DNA from: Peribacillus faecalis
GTDB lineage: Bacteria; Bacillota; Bacilli; Bacillales; DSM-1321
Direction of reading: 5' to 3'
DNA: 64,000 nucleotides
Assembly: GCF_014712675.1 (NCBI RefSeq)
Contig: NZ_JACXSI010000023.1
Span: 140,243 to 204,242, forward strand
How positions within the stretch are numbered: position 1 is the stretch's first letter; the number at the start of each line of letters is the position of its first letter. The translations under genes and the position numbers were made by a program. Positions 25,664 through 41,323 of the stretch are shown in pieces. Below the pieces are notes generated by a model. The model made no database searches, was not told where the DNA came from, and saw only the letters and a program-made list of their open reading frames with translations.

Positions 25664-27124
25664 TTACAGTTGCGGTTTTTTTGTATGATGATCAGTTGCT
25701 TGCTCAAATGCATGCGCAACTCGGTATACTGTACTTTCGTCAAAGTGCTTGCCGATAATTTGCAGACCAAGCGGTAATCCTTGCTCTGACAATCCACACG
25801 GAACCGAAATACCCGGAACGCCTGCTAAGTTCACTGGGATTGTCAAAATATCATTCGCATACATTGTCAGCGGGTCTTTTACATTTTGACCGATTTGGAA
25901 TGCAGGTGTCGGTGTTGTCGGACCAATAATGACATCATATTTTTCAAATACGTCTTCAAAATCTTTTTTGATTAATGTACGAACTTGCTGTGCCTTTTTA
26001 TAATATGCATCATAGTAGCCGGAGCTTAGCGCGAATGTTCCAAGCATAATTCGGCGCTTTACTTCTGTGCCAAATCCTTCAGCACGTGTATTTTTGTACA
26101 TATCCATCAGTGTTTCTCCGTTTGGCGAGCGATAACCGTAACGAACGCCATCAAAGCGTGCCAAGTTCGCTGAAGCCTCTGAAGAAGATAGAAGGTAATA
26201 AGTTGCCAATGCATATTTCGAATGAGGCAGTGATACTTCCTCCCATGTAGCACCTAAAGATTCAAGCACCTTTAATGCTCCAAGGACAGAATTCTTCACT
26301 TCCTCCGTAACGCCTTCCCCTAAATATTCTTTTGGAACGGCAATACGAAGACCTTTTACATCGCCAGTCAATGCATCCGTAAACTTCGGTACAGCCAGAT
26401 TAGCTGAAGTGCCGTCAAGCGGATCAATTCCGGAAATAGCTTCTAACAGGAAAGCATTATCTTCTACTGTGTTTGTGATTGGACCGATTTGATCAAGTGA
26501 TGAAGCAAACGCTACTAGGCCAAAACGGGATACACGTCCGTATGTCGGCTTCAATCCTACAACACCGCAATATGCTGCCGGCTGGCGAATAGAACCGCCT
26601 GTGTCCGAACCAAGCGAGAACAATACTTCACCAGCTGCTACTGCTGCAGCCGAACCGCCTGAAGAACCACCTGGAACATATTCAATATTCCAAGGATTCC
26701 GAACATTCTTATAAGCAGAATTTTCGTTAGATGAGCCCATCGCAAATTCATCCATGTTCAATTTCCCGATCGTCACTGTGCCTGCCTGACGAAGTTTCTC
26801 CACTACAGTAGCATCATAAATAGGATCGAAGTTTTCTAAAATTTTGCTGGCACATGTTGTGCGCAGATTTTTCGTTACGATATTATCTTTAATACCAATC
26901 GGCATACCGAATAAAAGACCGGATGCTTCACCTTTTGCCAGCTTCTCATCTAATTGTGCCGCATGATTACGCGCACCTTCTTCATCTAACGTCAAAAACG
27001 CAGAAACTGTTTCGTCTACTTCTGCAATACGTTTATAAGATGCATCTACTAAATCAGTTACTTTTAATTCTTTTTTATCAAAAAGTGTTTGCAGCTCTCG
27101 CAAACTACTAGTGAACAAGTCCAT
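25664..27124 (-). CDS. gatA: Asp-tRNA(Asn)/Glu-tRNA(Gln) amidotransferase subunit A
   Basis: 486 residues. Amidase-signature glutaminase that releases ammonia for the transamidation. The signature runs [14 protein letters not shown], with the cis-Ser/nucleophile Ser in [13 protein letters not shown] and the catalytic Lys in IKDN. Middle gene of gatCAB, 11 nt after gatC. Confidence 0.97.
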   Translation of the reverse strand: MDLFTSSLRELQTLFDKKELKVTDLVDASYKRIAEVDETVSAFLTLDEEGARNHAAQLDEKLAKGEASGLLFGMPIGIKDNIVTKNLRTTCASKILENFDPIYDATVVEKLRQAGTVTIGKLNMDEFAMGSSNENSAYKNVRNPWNIEYVPGGSSGGSAAAVAAGEVLFSLGSDTGGSIRQPAAYCGVVGLKPTYGRVSRFGLVAFASSLDQIGPITNTVEDNAFLLEAISGIDPLDGTSANLAVPKFTDALTGDVKGLRIAVPKEYLGEGVTEEVKNSVLGALKVLESLGATWEEVSLPHSKYALATYYLLSSSEASANLARFDGVRYGYRSPNGETLMDMYKNTRAEGFGTEVKRRIMLGTFALSSGYYDAYYKKAQQVRTLIKKDFEDVFEKYDVIIGPTTPTPAFQIGQNVKDPLTMYANDILTIPVNLAGVPGISVPCGLSEQGLPLGLQIIGKHFDESTVYRVAHAFEQATDHHTKKPQL

Positions 27125-27135
27125 GCTGATCCCCC

Positions 27136-27426
27136 TTAATCCATAATCGACGGTACGCGAATGTAACCATCTTGTTGGTCTGGTGCATTTTTTACAACTT
27201 CCTCAACCGGAAGACCTTCTTTCGCAACATCCTCACGAAGAACATTGACCATCTCCAAAACATGCGATGTCGGCTTGACGTTAGTAGTATCTAACTCATT
27301 TAATTGCTCAGCAAAAGTAATGATTGCATCAAGCTCTTTTCTCATTTGTTCCGCTTCTTCTTCATTTACAGCCAAACGGGCAAGATGTGCTACGTGTTTT
27401 ACTTCCTCTATTGAAATACGTGACAT
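27136..27426 (-). CDS. gatC: Asp-tRNA(Asn)/Glu-tRNA(Gln) amidotransferase subunit C
   Basis: 96 residues, the small stabilising subunit. Typical sequence [21 protein letters not shown], with FAEQLNELD and the C-terminal [23 protein letters not shown] precedes ATG 27426. First gene of the operon. Confidence 0.95.
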   Translation of the reverse strand: MSRISIEEVKHVAHLARLAVNEEEAEQMRKELDAIITFAEQLNELDTTNVKPTSHVLEMVNVLREDVAKEGLPVEEVVKNAPDQQDGYIRVPSIMD

Positions 27427-27944
27427 AATCGTTCACCTCCAAATTATCTATCAATAAACTAAGCAAACGCCCAGTTTCTTTCAATTATTTCCAATGTATT
27501 CACCTTTATAAAAAGCATTAAAAATCATATTATTAATATTATCAGACTTTCGCACACTAAAGCAATAATGACATATTATATTTCCCCATAATGATATTTT
27601 ATATTTGATTATAGGTGCAGGAAACGGCAAAAGCGGGGTATTTAAGAATTTAAAATGTAAAAATTTGCACTGATACGTCTAGTTTACGCCCAAATAATTC
27701 AAAATGTGCAAAAAGACAATAGAACGGCATAAAACCGAAGGCTTAATAAGTCTCTCGGTTACGTTACGTTTTTAATATAATGGATAACAGTGCAACAGTT
27801 CACTCTAGCATCATGTAATCCTGCATTGACAAAAACCTAAAGTACACAACCATGTAAGCCAGCCCTTACTCATCGATAAATGGACTGACAAATCCTTGCT
27901 TTACCTCCGGATAGATGCAAACTCTAACTTTCTTGAAAGATAAA
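27427..27944. other. Long gatC upstream region
   Basis: About 520 bp without coding sequence between camS and gatC. It must contain the gatCAB promoter; no riboswitch or T-box pattern is visible. An imperfect ACCGA/TCGGT hairpin lies at 27736-27764. Confidence 0.4.
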
Positions 27945-27983
27945 AAAGCAAAAAACAGACTCAATCATCATGTTTTTTGCTTT
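27945..27983 (-). terminator. Intrinsic terminator of the camS unit
   Basis: AAAGCAAAAAACA and TGTTTTTTGCTTT form a perfect 13-bp stem, with a T-rich run on the minus strand, 18 nt past camS. Confidence 0.85.
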
Positions 27984-28001
27984 CTATTTTTTGTCGTTGA
28001 C

Positions 28002-29198
28002 TTACTGATACATATGGACAATCGGCTCAGTCGCATTGGCTTTACGGACAATTAATGATTCTTGGCCATAAACTGATGAAATTGATACTTCTACAGAAAT
28101 ATACTCCGGAAAATGCTCCATAACGAGCCCGGTCACATATTGTGTAAATCCGATTGCTTCTGTTTTACCGTAAAATTGAATCGGTATGTCAATCTTCAAT
28201 TCCTGAAGTTGATCGTCAATATAAAATCCACGTCCAATAACCCCATTGAAGTTAGGAAAGTATTCTTCAACATCATGTTTAAAGTTCAGGAAGGCAGTAT
28301 TGTCATCCCGATGCTCATCTTTTGCTTCTTCTGAAGGGAACAGCATATACTCTTCATTTAAATCTTTCCAATTAGAGACGGCGTTCTTCCCTTTACCGAC
28401 ATTTGTATAAGAAACAAAATGACCAGGCACTACCGATTTATTCGATTCTTGTTTAAATAAGGCAATTGTAATTGGAACTTCTTCAAGTCCTTTCATTCCC
28501 CTTAACCTTTGAAGCACTTTATCGGCGATTTTCTTGCCCTCTTCCATCATCTCTTTCTCGGAAATTTCCGTCTCGTACGTTGCTCCGTATGCTTCTTTTT
28601 GATAATAGTGGACCGAATTTAGAGCAAGACCGATCACGACTCCACCTAAACTGACTGTATCATCGGACTTCTTCACCATATAATTGTGCTCTAAAATATG
28701 AGCCAGATATAGCGGGTATTTCTGATTTCTCTCATCAATGTCACCAGTTCCCGGATCGCTCGGATTTAAGCCAAGGTTATCGATAGCATCGATTTTCTTT
28801 CCTTTTTTCTGTTCCTGTTTCTTCTGCTGTTCCTTTAGCTGTTCCTCTGTATATTCGCGTTGCAGCCAACTTTTCACTGTATCACTATCAAGAAATTGAC
28901 CTTCCTTAAATAAATACGTATCCGTTGAGAAATCCTCTTGTGCTATTCTCATCAAGCCCATTTCCATTTCCGTCATATCATACCGTGTATTCAAATTGGA
29001 AACGACTTGCCCCCTGGCCGCACTTGGTTCAAACGGCAATATGGTTCGATAATAATTATCTGATATTTGGTACTTCGGTATAATCGCTTTTGCAGACTCG
29101 TCTTTTGCTTCTTCCGTTGTTTCCTCACCATCTAAATTTGGCGCACAACCAGCCAACAGCAACATTAACCCTACCCCTAAAAACGAGAGCTTCTTCAT
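28002..29198 (-). CDS. camS: CamS-family sex pheromone lipoprotein
   Basis: 398 residues. Lipoprotein signal peptide MKKLSFLGVGLMLLLAGC, lipidated at Cys 18, then an acidic linker. The mature part has the CamS fold motifs (DNYYRTILPFEPSAARG, HYLIPS-like region, GRGFYIDDQLQELKIDIPIQFYGKTEAIGF). In enterococci the cleaved signal peptide of the homologue is a pheromone; elsewhere the role is unclear. It is 15 nt downstream of ligA, as in Bacillus (YerH). Confidence 0.9.
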   Translation of the reverse strand: MKKLSFLGVGLMLLLAGCAPNLDGEETTEEAKDESAKAIIPKYQISDNYYRTILPFEPSAARGQVVSNLNTRYDMTEMEMGLMRIAQEDFSTDTYLFKEGQFLDSDTVKSWLQREYTEEQLKEQQKKQEQKKGKKIDAIDNLGLNPSDPGTGDIDERNQKYPLYLAHILEHNYMVKKSDDTVSLGGVVIGLALNSVHYYQKEAYGATYETEISEKEMMEEGKKIADKVLQRLRGMKGLEEVPITIALFKQESNKSVVPGHFVSYTNVGKGKNAVSNWKDLNEEYMLFPSEEAKDEHRDDNTAFLNFKHDVEEYFPNFNGVIGRGFYIDDQLQELKIDIPIQFYGKTEAIGFTQYVTGLVMEHFPEYISVEVSISSVYGQESLIVRKANATEPIVHMYQ

Positions 29199-29213
29199 GC
29201 TTGTTTACACCTC

Positions 29214-31238
<2,025 letters not shown>

Positions 31239-33473
31239 TTACAATTTTTCAATTGGCGCAAATGCTGCCAATAAGCGTTTGATGCCAATCGGGCTTGGGA
31301 AAGCGATATCAAGCTCTTTCTTTTCTCCCTCGCCTTTTACGCTTACAACCGTTCCTATACCCCACTTCTTATGCTGAACCTTGTTACCGACGGCCCAATC
31401 AAAATCGCTGCCTCCAGTTTTCACCGGCGCTTTCACCGGTTTAGCCGCAACTGCCGCTCTTCTTGAAGTATAACCCGTACTTGCGCTTCTGTTCGGCTGT
31501 GATGCTTGCATTTTTTGTCTTTCCTCGGCACGGAGATTAATCAGCAATTCACTCGGAATCTCTTCGATAAAGCGAGAAACTGGATTGTAGCTTGTGCGAC
31601 CGAATAATGTACGCATGCTAGCATTTGTTAAAAACAGCTCTTCCTCGGCACGAGTTATACCTACATAAGCCAGTCGGCGCTCTTCCTCCATCTCTTCCTC
31701 TTCCATTAAGGAACGGCTGTGAGGGAATACCCCTTCTTCTAATCCGAGCAGGAAAACAACAGGGAACTCAAGCCCCTTAGCGGAGTGAAGTGTCATTAAA
31801 GTAACGCTTGATTGTGGCGTCTCTTCTTTATCAAGCTGATCAATATCTGCTACTAAAGCAAGATCAGTTAAGAATGCGACTAAGCTTTTATCTTCATTTT
31901 GATCTTCGAAGTTTTTCGTTACTGACAAGAACTCGTCCAAGTTTTCAAGTCGGCTTTGTGATTCAATTGTTTTCTCTGCTTTCAGCATTTCTTTATAACC
32001 GGTTTTATCCAATACTTCTTCGACTAATTCTGTTACCGATAAGTAATCCTGCATATTGGAGTAATTACGGATCATATCTCTGAATTCCAGACATGTTTTG
32101 CTGATTTTCGGACTTAGGCCAATCAGTTCGATACTATCTAATGCATCGAACATTGATGTATCCTGCATCGCAGCAAAGTCGGCAATTTTATCGACAGATG
32201 TTGAGCCGACCCCTCGTTTTGGAACGTTAATAATTCGACGTAAGCTAATATCGTCATGCGGATTAGATATTAAACGCAAATAAGCTAGAACGTCTTTAAT
32301 CTCTTTACGATCATAGAACTTCACGCCGCCGACGATGGAGTAAGGAATGTTTGATTTCAGTAAATATTCCTCCATCACACGCGATTGTGCATTGGTACGG
32401 TAAAGAATCGCTACGTCATTCAGCTTTTTCTCGCCGTTTCTTGTCAGCTCCAATATTTTCCCAACAACGAATGCCGCTTCTGCCTGCTCATTGTCGGCAT
32501 TGTAATATTGAATTTTGTTTCCTTCTAAGTTCTCTGTCCACAGATTTTTCGGCTTACGGTTGCTGTTGTTGGCAATCACTTGGTTAGCCGCCTGCAAGAT
32601 CCGTTTCGTTGAGCGGTAATTTTGCTCCAATAAAATCACATTGGCATTCGGGTAATCTTTCTCAAACGATAAAATATTAGCGATATCCGCTCCGCGCCAG
32701 CGATATATCGATTGATCCGAATCCCCTACTACGCATAGATTTTCAAAGCGCTCTGCCAGCATTTTGACAAGCATATATTGTGCTCTGTTCGTATCCTGAT
32801 ACTCATCGACATGGATATATTGGAACTTGCGTTGATAATAAGTCAAAACTTCCGGAACACGCTCAAACAGAAGTATTGTTTTCATAATGAGGTCATCAAA
32901 ATCTAAGGCTTGATTTTTGCGAAGACGTTTTTCGTATTCTTTATATACATCGCTGACTACCTTTTCATAGTATCCGGCTGCAGTCTTTTCATATTCTTCA
33001 CTGTTGATCAATTCGTTTTTAGCCGAGCTGATCGCACCTAAAATAGCACGATAATCATATTTCTTAGGATCGATATTTTGGTCCTTCAAAATTTGCTTTA
33101 TTACTGACTGCTGATCAGTCGTATCAAGGATTGAGAATGTCCGGCTATAGCCGATGCGATCAATGTCTCTTCTCAAAATCCGTACGCACATTGAGTGAAA
33201 CGTTGAAATCCAAATATCTTCAGCATCCGGACCTAACAGATTGCCAATACGGTCCTTCATTTCACGTGCCGCTTTGTTTGTAAATGTAATCGCTAGAATG
33301 TTCCAAGGAGCTACTTCTTTTTCAACCATCAAGTAAGCGATACGATGTGTCAATACGCGCGTTTTGCCGCTTCCGGCTCCGGCCATAATTAACAACGGTC
33401 CACTTGTTGTTTGCACCGCTTTTCTTTGCTCCGGATTTAAGCCATTTACAAGTTTATCTGCTTTCATTTCCAT
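31239..33473 (-). CDS. pcrA: ATP-dependent DNA helicase PcrA
   Basis: 744-residue SF1A 3'-5' helicase for repair and rolling-circle replication. Motifs: Walker [15 protein letters not shown] at the N-terminus, [22 protein letters not shown], and the late motif [15 protein letters not shown]. The C-terminus ([17 protein letters not shown]...[13 protein letters not shown]) is the RNA-polymerase-binding Tudor domain. ATG 33473 has GGTGG 5-6 nt upstream. It is downstream of pcrB, as in Bacillus. Confidence 0.98.
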   Translation of the reverse strand: MEMKADKLVNGLNPEQRKAVQTTSGPLLIMAGAGSGKTRVLTHRIAYLMVEKEVAPWNILAITFTNKAAREMKDRIGNLLGPDAEDIWISTFHSMCVRILRRDIDRIGYSRTFSILDTTDQQSVIKQILKDQNIDPKKYDYRAILGAISSAKNELINSEEYEKTAAGYYEKVVSDVYKEYEKRLRKNQALDFDDLIMKTILLFERVPEVLTYYQRKFQYIHVDEYQDTNRAQYMLVKMLAERFENLCVVGDSDQSIYRWRGADIANILSFEKDYPNANVILLEQNYRSTKRILQAANQVIANNSNRKPKNLWTENLEGNKIQYYNADNEQAEAAFVVGKILELTRNGEKKLNDVAILYRTNAQSRVMEEYLLKSNIPYSIVGGVKFYDRKEIKDVLAYLRLISNPHDDISLRRIINVPKRGVGSTSVDKIADFAAMQDTSMFDALDSIELIGLSPKISKTCLEFRDMIRNYSNMQDYLSVTELVEEVLDKTGYKEMLKAEKTIESQSRLENLDEFLSVTKNFEDQNEDKSLVAFLTDLALVADIDQLDKEETPQSSVTLMTLHSAKGLEFPVVFLLGLEEGVFPHSRSLMEEEEMEEERRLAYVGITRAEEELFLTNASMRTLFGRTSYNPVSRFIEEIPSELLINLRAEERQKMQASQPNRSASTGYTSRRAAVAAKPVKAPVKTGGSDFDWAVGNKVQHKKWGIGTVVSVKGEGEKKELDIAFPSPIGIKRLLAAFAPIEKL

Positions 33474-33548
33474 TTTTCCACCACCACAAGAACGTTTGTT
33501 CTATATATTATACAGTATATTTTATTGTTTGGCTCTGTTAATCATATT

Positions 33549-34238
33549 TTATCGCTCAAATACGTTTACCGTTGCCAAAGCCTCTTTAAAGTTGTCATAA
33601 ACAACATTTCCGACTACAACAACATTAGCAAATTGCGCCATTTCAGCTGCTTGCTCTGCATTTGTGATGCCGCCTCCATAAAATAATACGGTGTTTTCTA
33701 GGCGATTACTCACTTCACGTACTATTTCCGGATTGCCGTACTTTCCGCTGTACTCCACATAGAAGATTGGCAACGAGAACATTTTTTCAGCCATTTCTGC
33801 ATATGCCGCTACATCGTCTGCCGATAAATCTGTCTGCGCATCCGATAACTTAGCAGCCTTGCACTCATCGTTTAAAATACAGTAGCCTTCCACAAAAATC
33901 TCGTCCCAATTCATGACCTCACCAAACTCTTTAACAGCTTGCTGATGCAGGCCGACTATCCATCTCGGGTCACGGCTATTAAGAACAGTCGGGATAAAAT
34001 ATAGATCAAATCCCGGAGTAACTGTTTCGATTGATGATACTTCTTGGATACAAGGAACACTATAACGTCTGATCCGTGCCATTAAATCTAAAACACCTTC
34101 TAGTGTCACATTATCACTTCCGCCCACAATAATGGCATCAGTACCGGATTCACAAAGCTTCTCCAGATTTTCATCACTTATTTCTTTATTTGGATCGAGC
34201 TTAAACACATGTCGCCACTCGCTGAAATTTGTATACAT
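33549..34238 (-). CDS. pcrB: Heptaprenylglyceryl phosphate synthase PcrB
   Basis: 229 residues, TIM-barrel prenyltransferase that joins sn-glycerol-1-phosphate to heptaprenyl diphosphate for a membrane ether lipid. Visible: [41 protein letters not shown] and the phosphate loop [12 protein letters not shown] start at ATG 34238 with GGGGG 7 nt upstream; homologues also begin there. The first ~11 codons of the longer frame are not expected. Confidence 0.95.
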   Translation of the reverse strand: MYTNFSEWRHVFKLDPNKEISDENLEKLCESGTDAIIVGGSDNVTLEGVLDLMARIRRYSVPCIQEVSSIETVTPGFDLYFIPTVLNSRDPRWIVGLHQQAVKEFGEVMNWDEIFVEGYCILNDECKAAKLSDAQTDLSADDVAAYAEMAEKMFSLPIFYVEYSGKYGNPEIVREVSNRLENTVLFYGGGITNAEQAAEMAQFANVVVVGNVVYDNFKEALATVNVFER

Positions 34239-34369
34239 AACTTGCCCCCAATCTATCTTCCATTCCCTCATTATAGCATTAAGGAAAACAAGAAAAAAAC
34301 AATCAATAGTGCCTCGTACTCGTCGTCAAAGAAATAATCGATTTTCACTTTATTATTTACTAAAATTAG

Positions 34370-34392
34370 AAAAACCGTCACCGGTCCTTTTT
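34370..34392. repeat. 23-bp dispersed motif, copy 2
   Basis: AAAAACCGTCACCGGTCC followed by TTTTT, in the gap between yerC and pcrB. It is identical in its 12-bp core to copies at 24191 (inverted) and 38237. Confidence 0.75.
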
Positions 34393-34416
34393 ACTTGCTC
34401 TTTCCTTTAAAAAACA

Positions 34417-34468
34417 AAAAGGGCAATGACAGCTTCTTTTATCCTTCCTAGGCTGTCATCGCCCTTTT
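34417..34468 (-). terminator. Strong intrinsic terminator of yerC
   Basis: AAAAGGGCGATGACAGC pairs with GCTGTCATTGCCC, with one wobble, followed by a T run on the minus strand. It lies 10 nt past the yerC stop. Confidence 0.9.
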
Positions 34469-34478
34469 CACATAGTTA

Positions 34479-34772
34479 TTATTTGTCTTTAATACGGTCC
34501 AATGCCATTGTATAGGCATCGTTTCCGTAATTAAGGCAACGTTTTACGCGTGAGATTGTCGCTGTGCTTGCTCCGGTTTCCGTTTCAATCTTATGATACG
34601 TCTTCCCATCCTGAAGCATTCTGGCAACCTCCAGACGCTGAGCAAGAGATTGTATCTCGTTGACTGTGCACAAATCATCAAAAAATCGATAACATTCTTC
34701 AATATTATTTAATGATAATATGGCCTCAAATAGCTGGTCTAATTCTCGTCCTCTTAACTTCTCAATTTGCAT
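34479..34772 (-). CDS. yerC: YerC/YecD family TrpR-like regulator
   Basis: 97 residues. The TrpR-like helix-turn-helix region includes CTVNEIQSLAQRLEVARMLQDGKTYHKIETETGASTATISRVKRCL, whose pattern defines the YerC/YecD family. I start at ATG 34772 behind AAAGGAG; ATG 34796 has no ribosome site. Conserved next to yerB and pcrB in bacilli. Target unknown. Confidence 0.9.
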   Translation of the reverse strand: MQIEKLRGRELDQLFEAILSLNNIEECYRFFDDLCTVNEIQSLAQRLEVARMLQDGKTYHKIETETGASTATISRVKRCLNYGNDAYTMALDRIKDK

Positions 34773-34864
34773 AGCATCTCTTACTCCTTTGTCCATTTAT
34801 ATAAATTATCTATTTCGTCCTGTTAAGCAAGGGGGAACAGCCCCGCAGCCAAACAAAATTTACT

Positions 34865-35881
34865 TTATTTAAAAGTCACAGCTGTCTCTAAACCCGGCTG
34901 GTCCGGAATAATATTGATCCAAGTCTTCCCGGGAACAAGCTTCACTTCATCCTGACCTGTCATGAATATAAGCTGACTATCTTGATTAATCCACTCAATT
35001 TCATTCCAAACACCTTTTTGCATCAAATAGCCCTTACCGCCGGACTTCAAATCGATGTCGCGTCGCCCTTCTTGGTCTACAACCTCATGATGAGCTTCAA
35101 TGACCACAATATTATTAAGCAAAACCGGCTCTCCCGTATCGTTATCCACGGTTTGCTCATTTGCAGAGAAGCGTTTGTATGCCAGGTCTGATTCGCTATA
35201 TTCATAGGTTACATCAAAAGATGCATTACCGTATGTAACTGTAAAATCGCTTCCTTGATTTCCGGACAGAGATGCCAGTTGCTCTTCATTTAAAAATTCC
35301 AGAGGCCTTGGCGCACTTTCCATTTCAAACGAGTTTTCTTTCGCACCCTTTATAATATCATCAAAAGCTATATATGAATTATGAGGTGCCTTTCTTGATT
35401 TGTCACGCACAAAAAGCGTTCCGTCATATACCATCCCGTCCAAATGATCAATATAGCCGCTCTCCATCAGTTGCTTAGCTTCCGGGCTATAACCGTGATG
35501 AATATAAATTGCGTCTAATCCTTTAGCCAGTCTTATGTAATAATCACGCGCACTTCGCACCGGCCCTACCCGATCCGGAAATTCACTTTGATAGACTGCC
35601 AAAAATCGTGTCACTTCACCTTCAGCCAATATCTCATACACAAGATCCGCATCCTGAAGTCCGCTTTGCGGTCTCGCTTGTACATGATTATTGATCATTA
35701 CAGCTACTGCTCTTGCATCCGTACTTTCACTTGTTGCTATTCCGGTAAGAGGAAACGTAGTTTTAGGTTCTGCTGATTCTCGCTCGTTAACTGTTTCTTC
35801 TTCCACTTGCTCATCCTGCTGACTGCAAGCTGCAGCCAGTAAGACGAGCAAAACGATCATGAACATCTTCTTCAGCTTCAT
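34865..35881 (-). CDS. yerB: YerB-like lipoprotein (DUF3048)
   Basis: 338 residues. Lipoprotein signal MFMIVLLVLLAAAC with the lipobox LAAAC. The DUF3048 body shows FPLTGIATSESTDARAVAVMINNH, ARPQSGLQDADLVYEILAEGEVTRF, GPVRSARDYYIRLAKGLDAIYIHHG and a C-terminal domain with QKGVWNEIEW. Function unknown, extracytoplasmic. ATG 35881 follows AAGGGGCGGG; the upstream in-frame ATG at 35923 would spoil the signal peptide. Confidence 0.92.
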   Translation of the reverse strand: MKLKKMFMIVLLVLLAAACSQQDEQVEEETVNERESAEPKTTFPLTGIATSESTDARAVAVMINNHVQARPQSGLQDADLVYEILAEGEVTRFLAVYQSEFPDRVGPVRSARDYYIRLAKGLDAIYIHHGYSPEAKQLMESGYIDHLDGMVYDGTLFVRDKSRKAPHNSYIAFDDIIKGAKENSFEMESAPRPLEFLNEEQLASLSGNQGSDFTVTYGNASFDVTYEYSESDLAYKRFSANEQTVDNDTGEPVLLNNIVVIEAHHEVVDQEGRRDIDLKSGGKGYLMQKGVWNEIEWINQDSQLIFMTGQDEVKLVPGKTWINIIPDQPGLETAVTFK

Positions 35882-35945
35882 TTTTTCCCGCCCCTTTTCA
35901 TAGCTACCAAGTTGTGATTCCATTATACATTATTACTTTACTATT

Positions 35946-37688
35946 TTAACGCATTATTGTTGGAAAAAGTACTGTCTTGTTCATTACATCATACATTCCT
36001 GTCGGTGTAATGCGCAGGTAAGGCAAATGAGTAGCCGAGAAAAACAGCAAACTATATAAAGGATCCGAGAAAGTGTAGCCTCTCTCCCCAAGAAGTTGTT
36101 TAAGCTTTTTTTCCTCTTTCATAAGCGTCTCAAGCGGCTCAGTAGACATAATGCCATGCAATGTCAATGGGATTGCCTGCAGCACTTCTCCGTGTTCTGT
36201 CATGACAATTCCCCCTCCGATTTCCTTGAGCTTTTGAAAAGCGAGGAGCATATCCTCTTTCCTTTTACCGATGACAATAATATCGCCAGTATTGGAATAT
36301 GAGCTGGCAAATCCGCACAGCTTATTGGCAAACCCTTTCAGGATTGTATTATTTCTCCACTTACCATGCTTGTCGACCAGCATGAAAAAACACTCGTCGT
36401 GATCAAAAGAAAGCTCATCAAATGTCATATCATGTGTTACGGAATACGGCTTTGTAATGACTTCATTCACCATTTCAATTCCAAACGGCGCCGAGAACAT
36501 CAAGTCATCATGAGTTAGATCCCAATTGATCTCCATCGCTTGCAAACCGAATTTACTCCAATTGACCGAAAACGGATGCTCCGCTTCATCACCGTCTCTT
36601 AAAATCCATTGCCCTTTTGACAGAACAGAAACCGGCGTCGGATCTTGCGGGTCTTTCAAAAAGTTAATACTCGCCAATCGACCAGTATTAATGCTTCCAT
36701 GCAAATGATCCATCCGGTAGTAACGAGCGATATTGATTGTCGCCATATTGTAGGCATCAATCAATGGAACACCATTTTCCAGACAAATTTTAATCAATTT
36801 ATTCATGACCCCATCTTCATAAAACGATGGTTGCGAACCGTCTGTATTCATAAAAATGTTGTCATAATGATCAATCCCCAGTTGCGACATCTCTTGCAAA
36901 AGCTTCGGCAAATCGGGACGGACTGATGAATGGCGCAAAGATACATAAAAGCCCTGCATAATCCGAGTCAAAACTTCTTGTCCGGTCATCGCCTCATGGT
37001 CACAGTCCGCTCCAAGCAGCATCATTTTCGCTAATGTTTTCTCGGATGCACCGGGAAAATGTCCCTCTATCCGCTTGTTCATCCGTTTTGCTTCTTGTAT
37101 CCAATGAAGTTGCAGGTCGTCCCCGGCCAAAAGTTTTGGCCAGCCCGTCAGTTCACCACCTTGAATAACCGCATCATTCTCAAGCCATGCCTTAATATTG
37201 CGATGTGAAAATATCTTCTCCTCTTCAGCAATTTCGGTCTGCGGGTCGAAACGGCACCACCAATACATAGACATCGGAGACTTCTTGAACTCTTCAATCA
37301 GGGAAAACGCTTTCTTTTTACTTAAATGTAAAAAGAACACCATGTTGTCATTTATGAAAGTCGTGGTTCCCGTTCTTGATGCATATTGTGAAAAAGTTTG
37401 GGGATTATATAACTGAAAAGGATGGACATGCGGCTCAATATATCCCGGCACCAAATGATAGGCAGAGCAATCAATCGTTTCACATCCGTCCATATTTTGA
37501 GGCAAATTGGAGCCTACATAAACAATTCGGTCTTCGTAAATCCAAATATTCGCTTTCATCCATTGGCGTAAGTTTTGGTTCAAGTAAGTAGCATTCGTTA
37601 ATAATATATGCGGAGCTTTTGCACCGTTTATGACTGCAATCTGCTCTCGAATTTGTTTGTTTTTCCATTTGTATCGTTGCTCTAGCAC
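35946..37688 (-). CDS. Adenine deaminase-like amidohydrolase (YerA family)
   Basis: About 580 residues. Amidohydrolase fold with the metal-binding pair in GYIEPHVHPFQLYNP, and later GHFPGASEKTLAKMMLLGADCDHEAMTG, as in the adenine deaminase family. Bacillus YerA occupies this same place before yerB; whether this subfamily deaminates adenine is unproven. GTG 37688 follows GAGGGG by 5 nt and is preferred to GTG 37694. Its position beside the pur operon fits purine salvage. Confidence 0.85.
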   Translation of the reverse strand: MLEQRYKWKNKQIREQIAVINGAKAPHILLTNATYLNQNLRQWMKANIWIYEDRIVYVGSNLPQNMDGCETIDCSAYHLVPGYIEPHVHPFQLYNPQTFSQYASRTGTTTFINDNMVFFLHLSKKKAFSLIEEFKKSPMSMYWWCRFDPQTEIAEEEKIFSHRNIKAWLENDAVIQGGELTGWPKLLAGDDLQLHWIQEAKRMNKRIEGHFPGASEKTLAKMMLLGADCDHEAMTGQEVLTRIMQGFYVSLRHSSVRPDLPKLLQEMSQLGIDHYDNIFMNTDGSQPSFYEDGVMNKLIKICLENGVPLIDAYNMATINIARYYRMDHLHGSINTGRLASINFLKDPQDPTPVSVLSKGQWILRDGDEAEHPFSVNWSKFGLQAMEINWDLTHDDLMFSAPFGIEMVNEVITKPYSVTHDMTFDELSFDHDECFFMLVDKHGKWRNNTILKGFANKLCGFASSYSNTGDIIVIGKRKEDMLLAFQKLKEIGGGIVMTEHGEVLQAIPLTLHGIMSTEPLETLMKEEKKLKQLLGERGYTFSDPLYSLLFFSATHLPYLRITPTGMYDVMNKTVLFPTIMR

Positions 37689-37924
37689 AAACACCCCTCA
37701 TTTCTGTTTATTTTTGTCAGTTTTATATTTGAAAATGATGAACAAAGAAAAAGCAGTATATTTCATCACGAGGAAAGCTGCAAAAAGAGGAAGAATATCT
37801 CTGTTTCATTTTCTCAATTTTAAATGTAACAATATTCTGTATACCCATTTTATTATACTTCCCCTCTTTCGTACAATGAGGATTACTAATTTATCCAGAA
37901 AAATACATCTAGGAGATGAAATCA

Positions 37925-38236
37925 ATGAAAATACAGCAAAATATCGGAATTTTAAATGCGATGGCAAGAATTACATGCGGCCTGACGATGCTCGCAGTCA
38001 TTACTTCTAAAATGGTACGGAGACCTTATAAGCAATCGTACATTTTTATAGCGGCAGCTGCTGCTATGAAAGTGGCAGAAGGTATTGTGCGGTATTGCCC
38101 AATGACAGATATGTTTCAAAGAGGAAAAGGCATGTACAGCGATACAATGGACAACATCATGGACGCTGCTTCCTCTTTAAGTGACGAGATGTCAATGAAT
38201 GAAGAATCAACTGATCAAACCTATAATCCAAGCTAG
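37925..38236 (+). CDS. DUF2892 (YgaP-like) small membrane protein
   Basis: 103 residues. Residues 1-60 resemble the YgaP transmembrane domain: IQQNIGILNAMARITCGLTMLAVITS, then an IAAAAAMKVAEGIVRYCPMTDMF segment with the family CP motif. The acidic tail is poorly conserved. ATG 37925 lies 9 nt after AGGAG. Divergent from the YerA-like gene. Confidence 0.8.
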   Translation: MKIQQNIGILNAMARITCGLTMLAVITSKMVRRPYKQSYIFIAAAAAMKVAEGIVRYCPMTDMFQRGKGMYSDTMDNIMDAASSLSDEMSMNEESTDQTYNPS

Positions 38237-38259
38237 AAAAACCGTCACCGGTCCTTTTT
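38237..38259. repeat. 23-bp dispersed motif, copy 3
   Basis: The same sequence as copy 2, starting at the stop codon of the DUF2892 gene. It probably acts as its terminator. The following 38260-38434 has no coding sequence that I recognise. Confidence 0.75.
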
Positions 38260-38434
38260 CATCACGAATAAGCTACTTAGATTCACTTCGATGAAAAAGG
38301 AGACATGCGGCAGGACTAAGACAGTCGCGCCGTGAAACCCGCTTTTGGTTTCACAAAGTGAATGGCTTAGGACCTAGCATGGCAGGTGTAAGGTTAGACA
38401 GAGAAAAAACGGCATCGATCTTTTTTGAAAAGCT

Positions 38435-38470
38435 AAAGACAGACTTCCTTTCAAGCGAAAGTCTGTCTTT
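38435..38470 (-). terminator. Terminator of the purine operon
   Basis: AAAAGACAGACTT and AAGTCTGTCTTT form a 12-bp stem just past the purD stop, with AGC/T-rich sequence and a T run further on. Confidence 0.75.
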
Positions 38471-38473
38471 TCG

Positions 38474-41298
<2,825 letters not shown>

Positions 41299-41323
41299 GA
41301 TCTCTATTCGCTCCTTCTAGCTA

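Noticed and set aside
27427-27944. T-box or other riboswitch before gatCAB
   Set aside because: No T-box sequence, specifier stem or antiterminator pattern was found.
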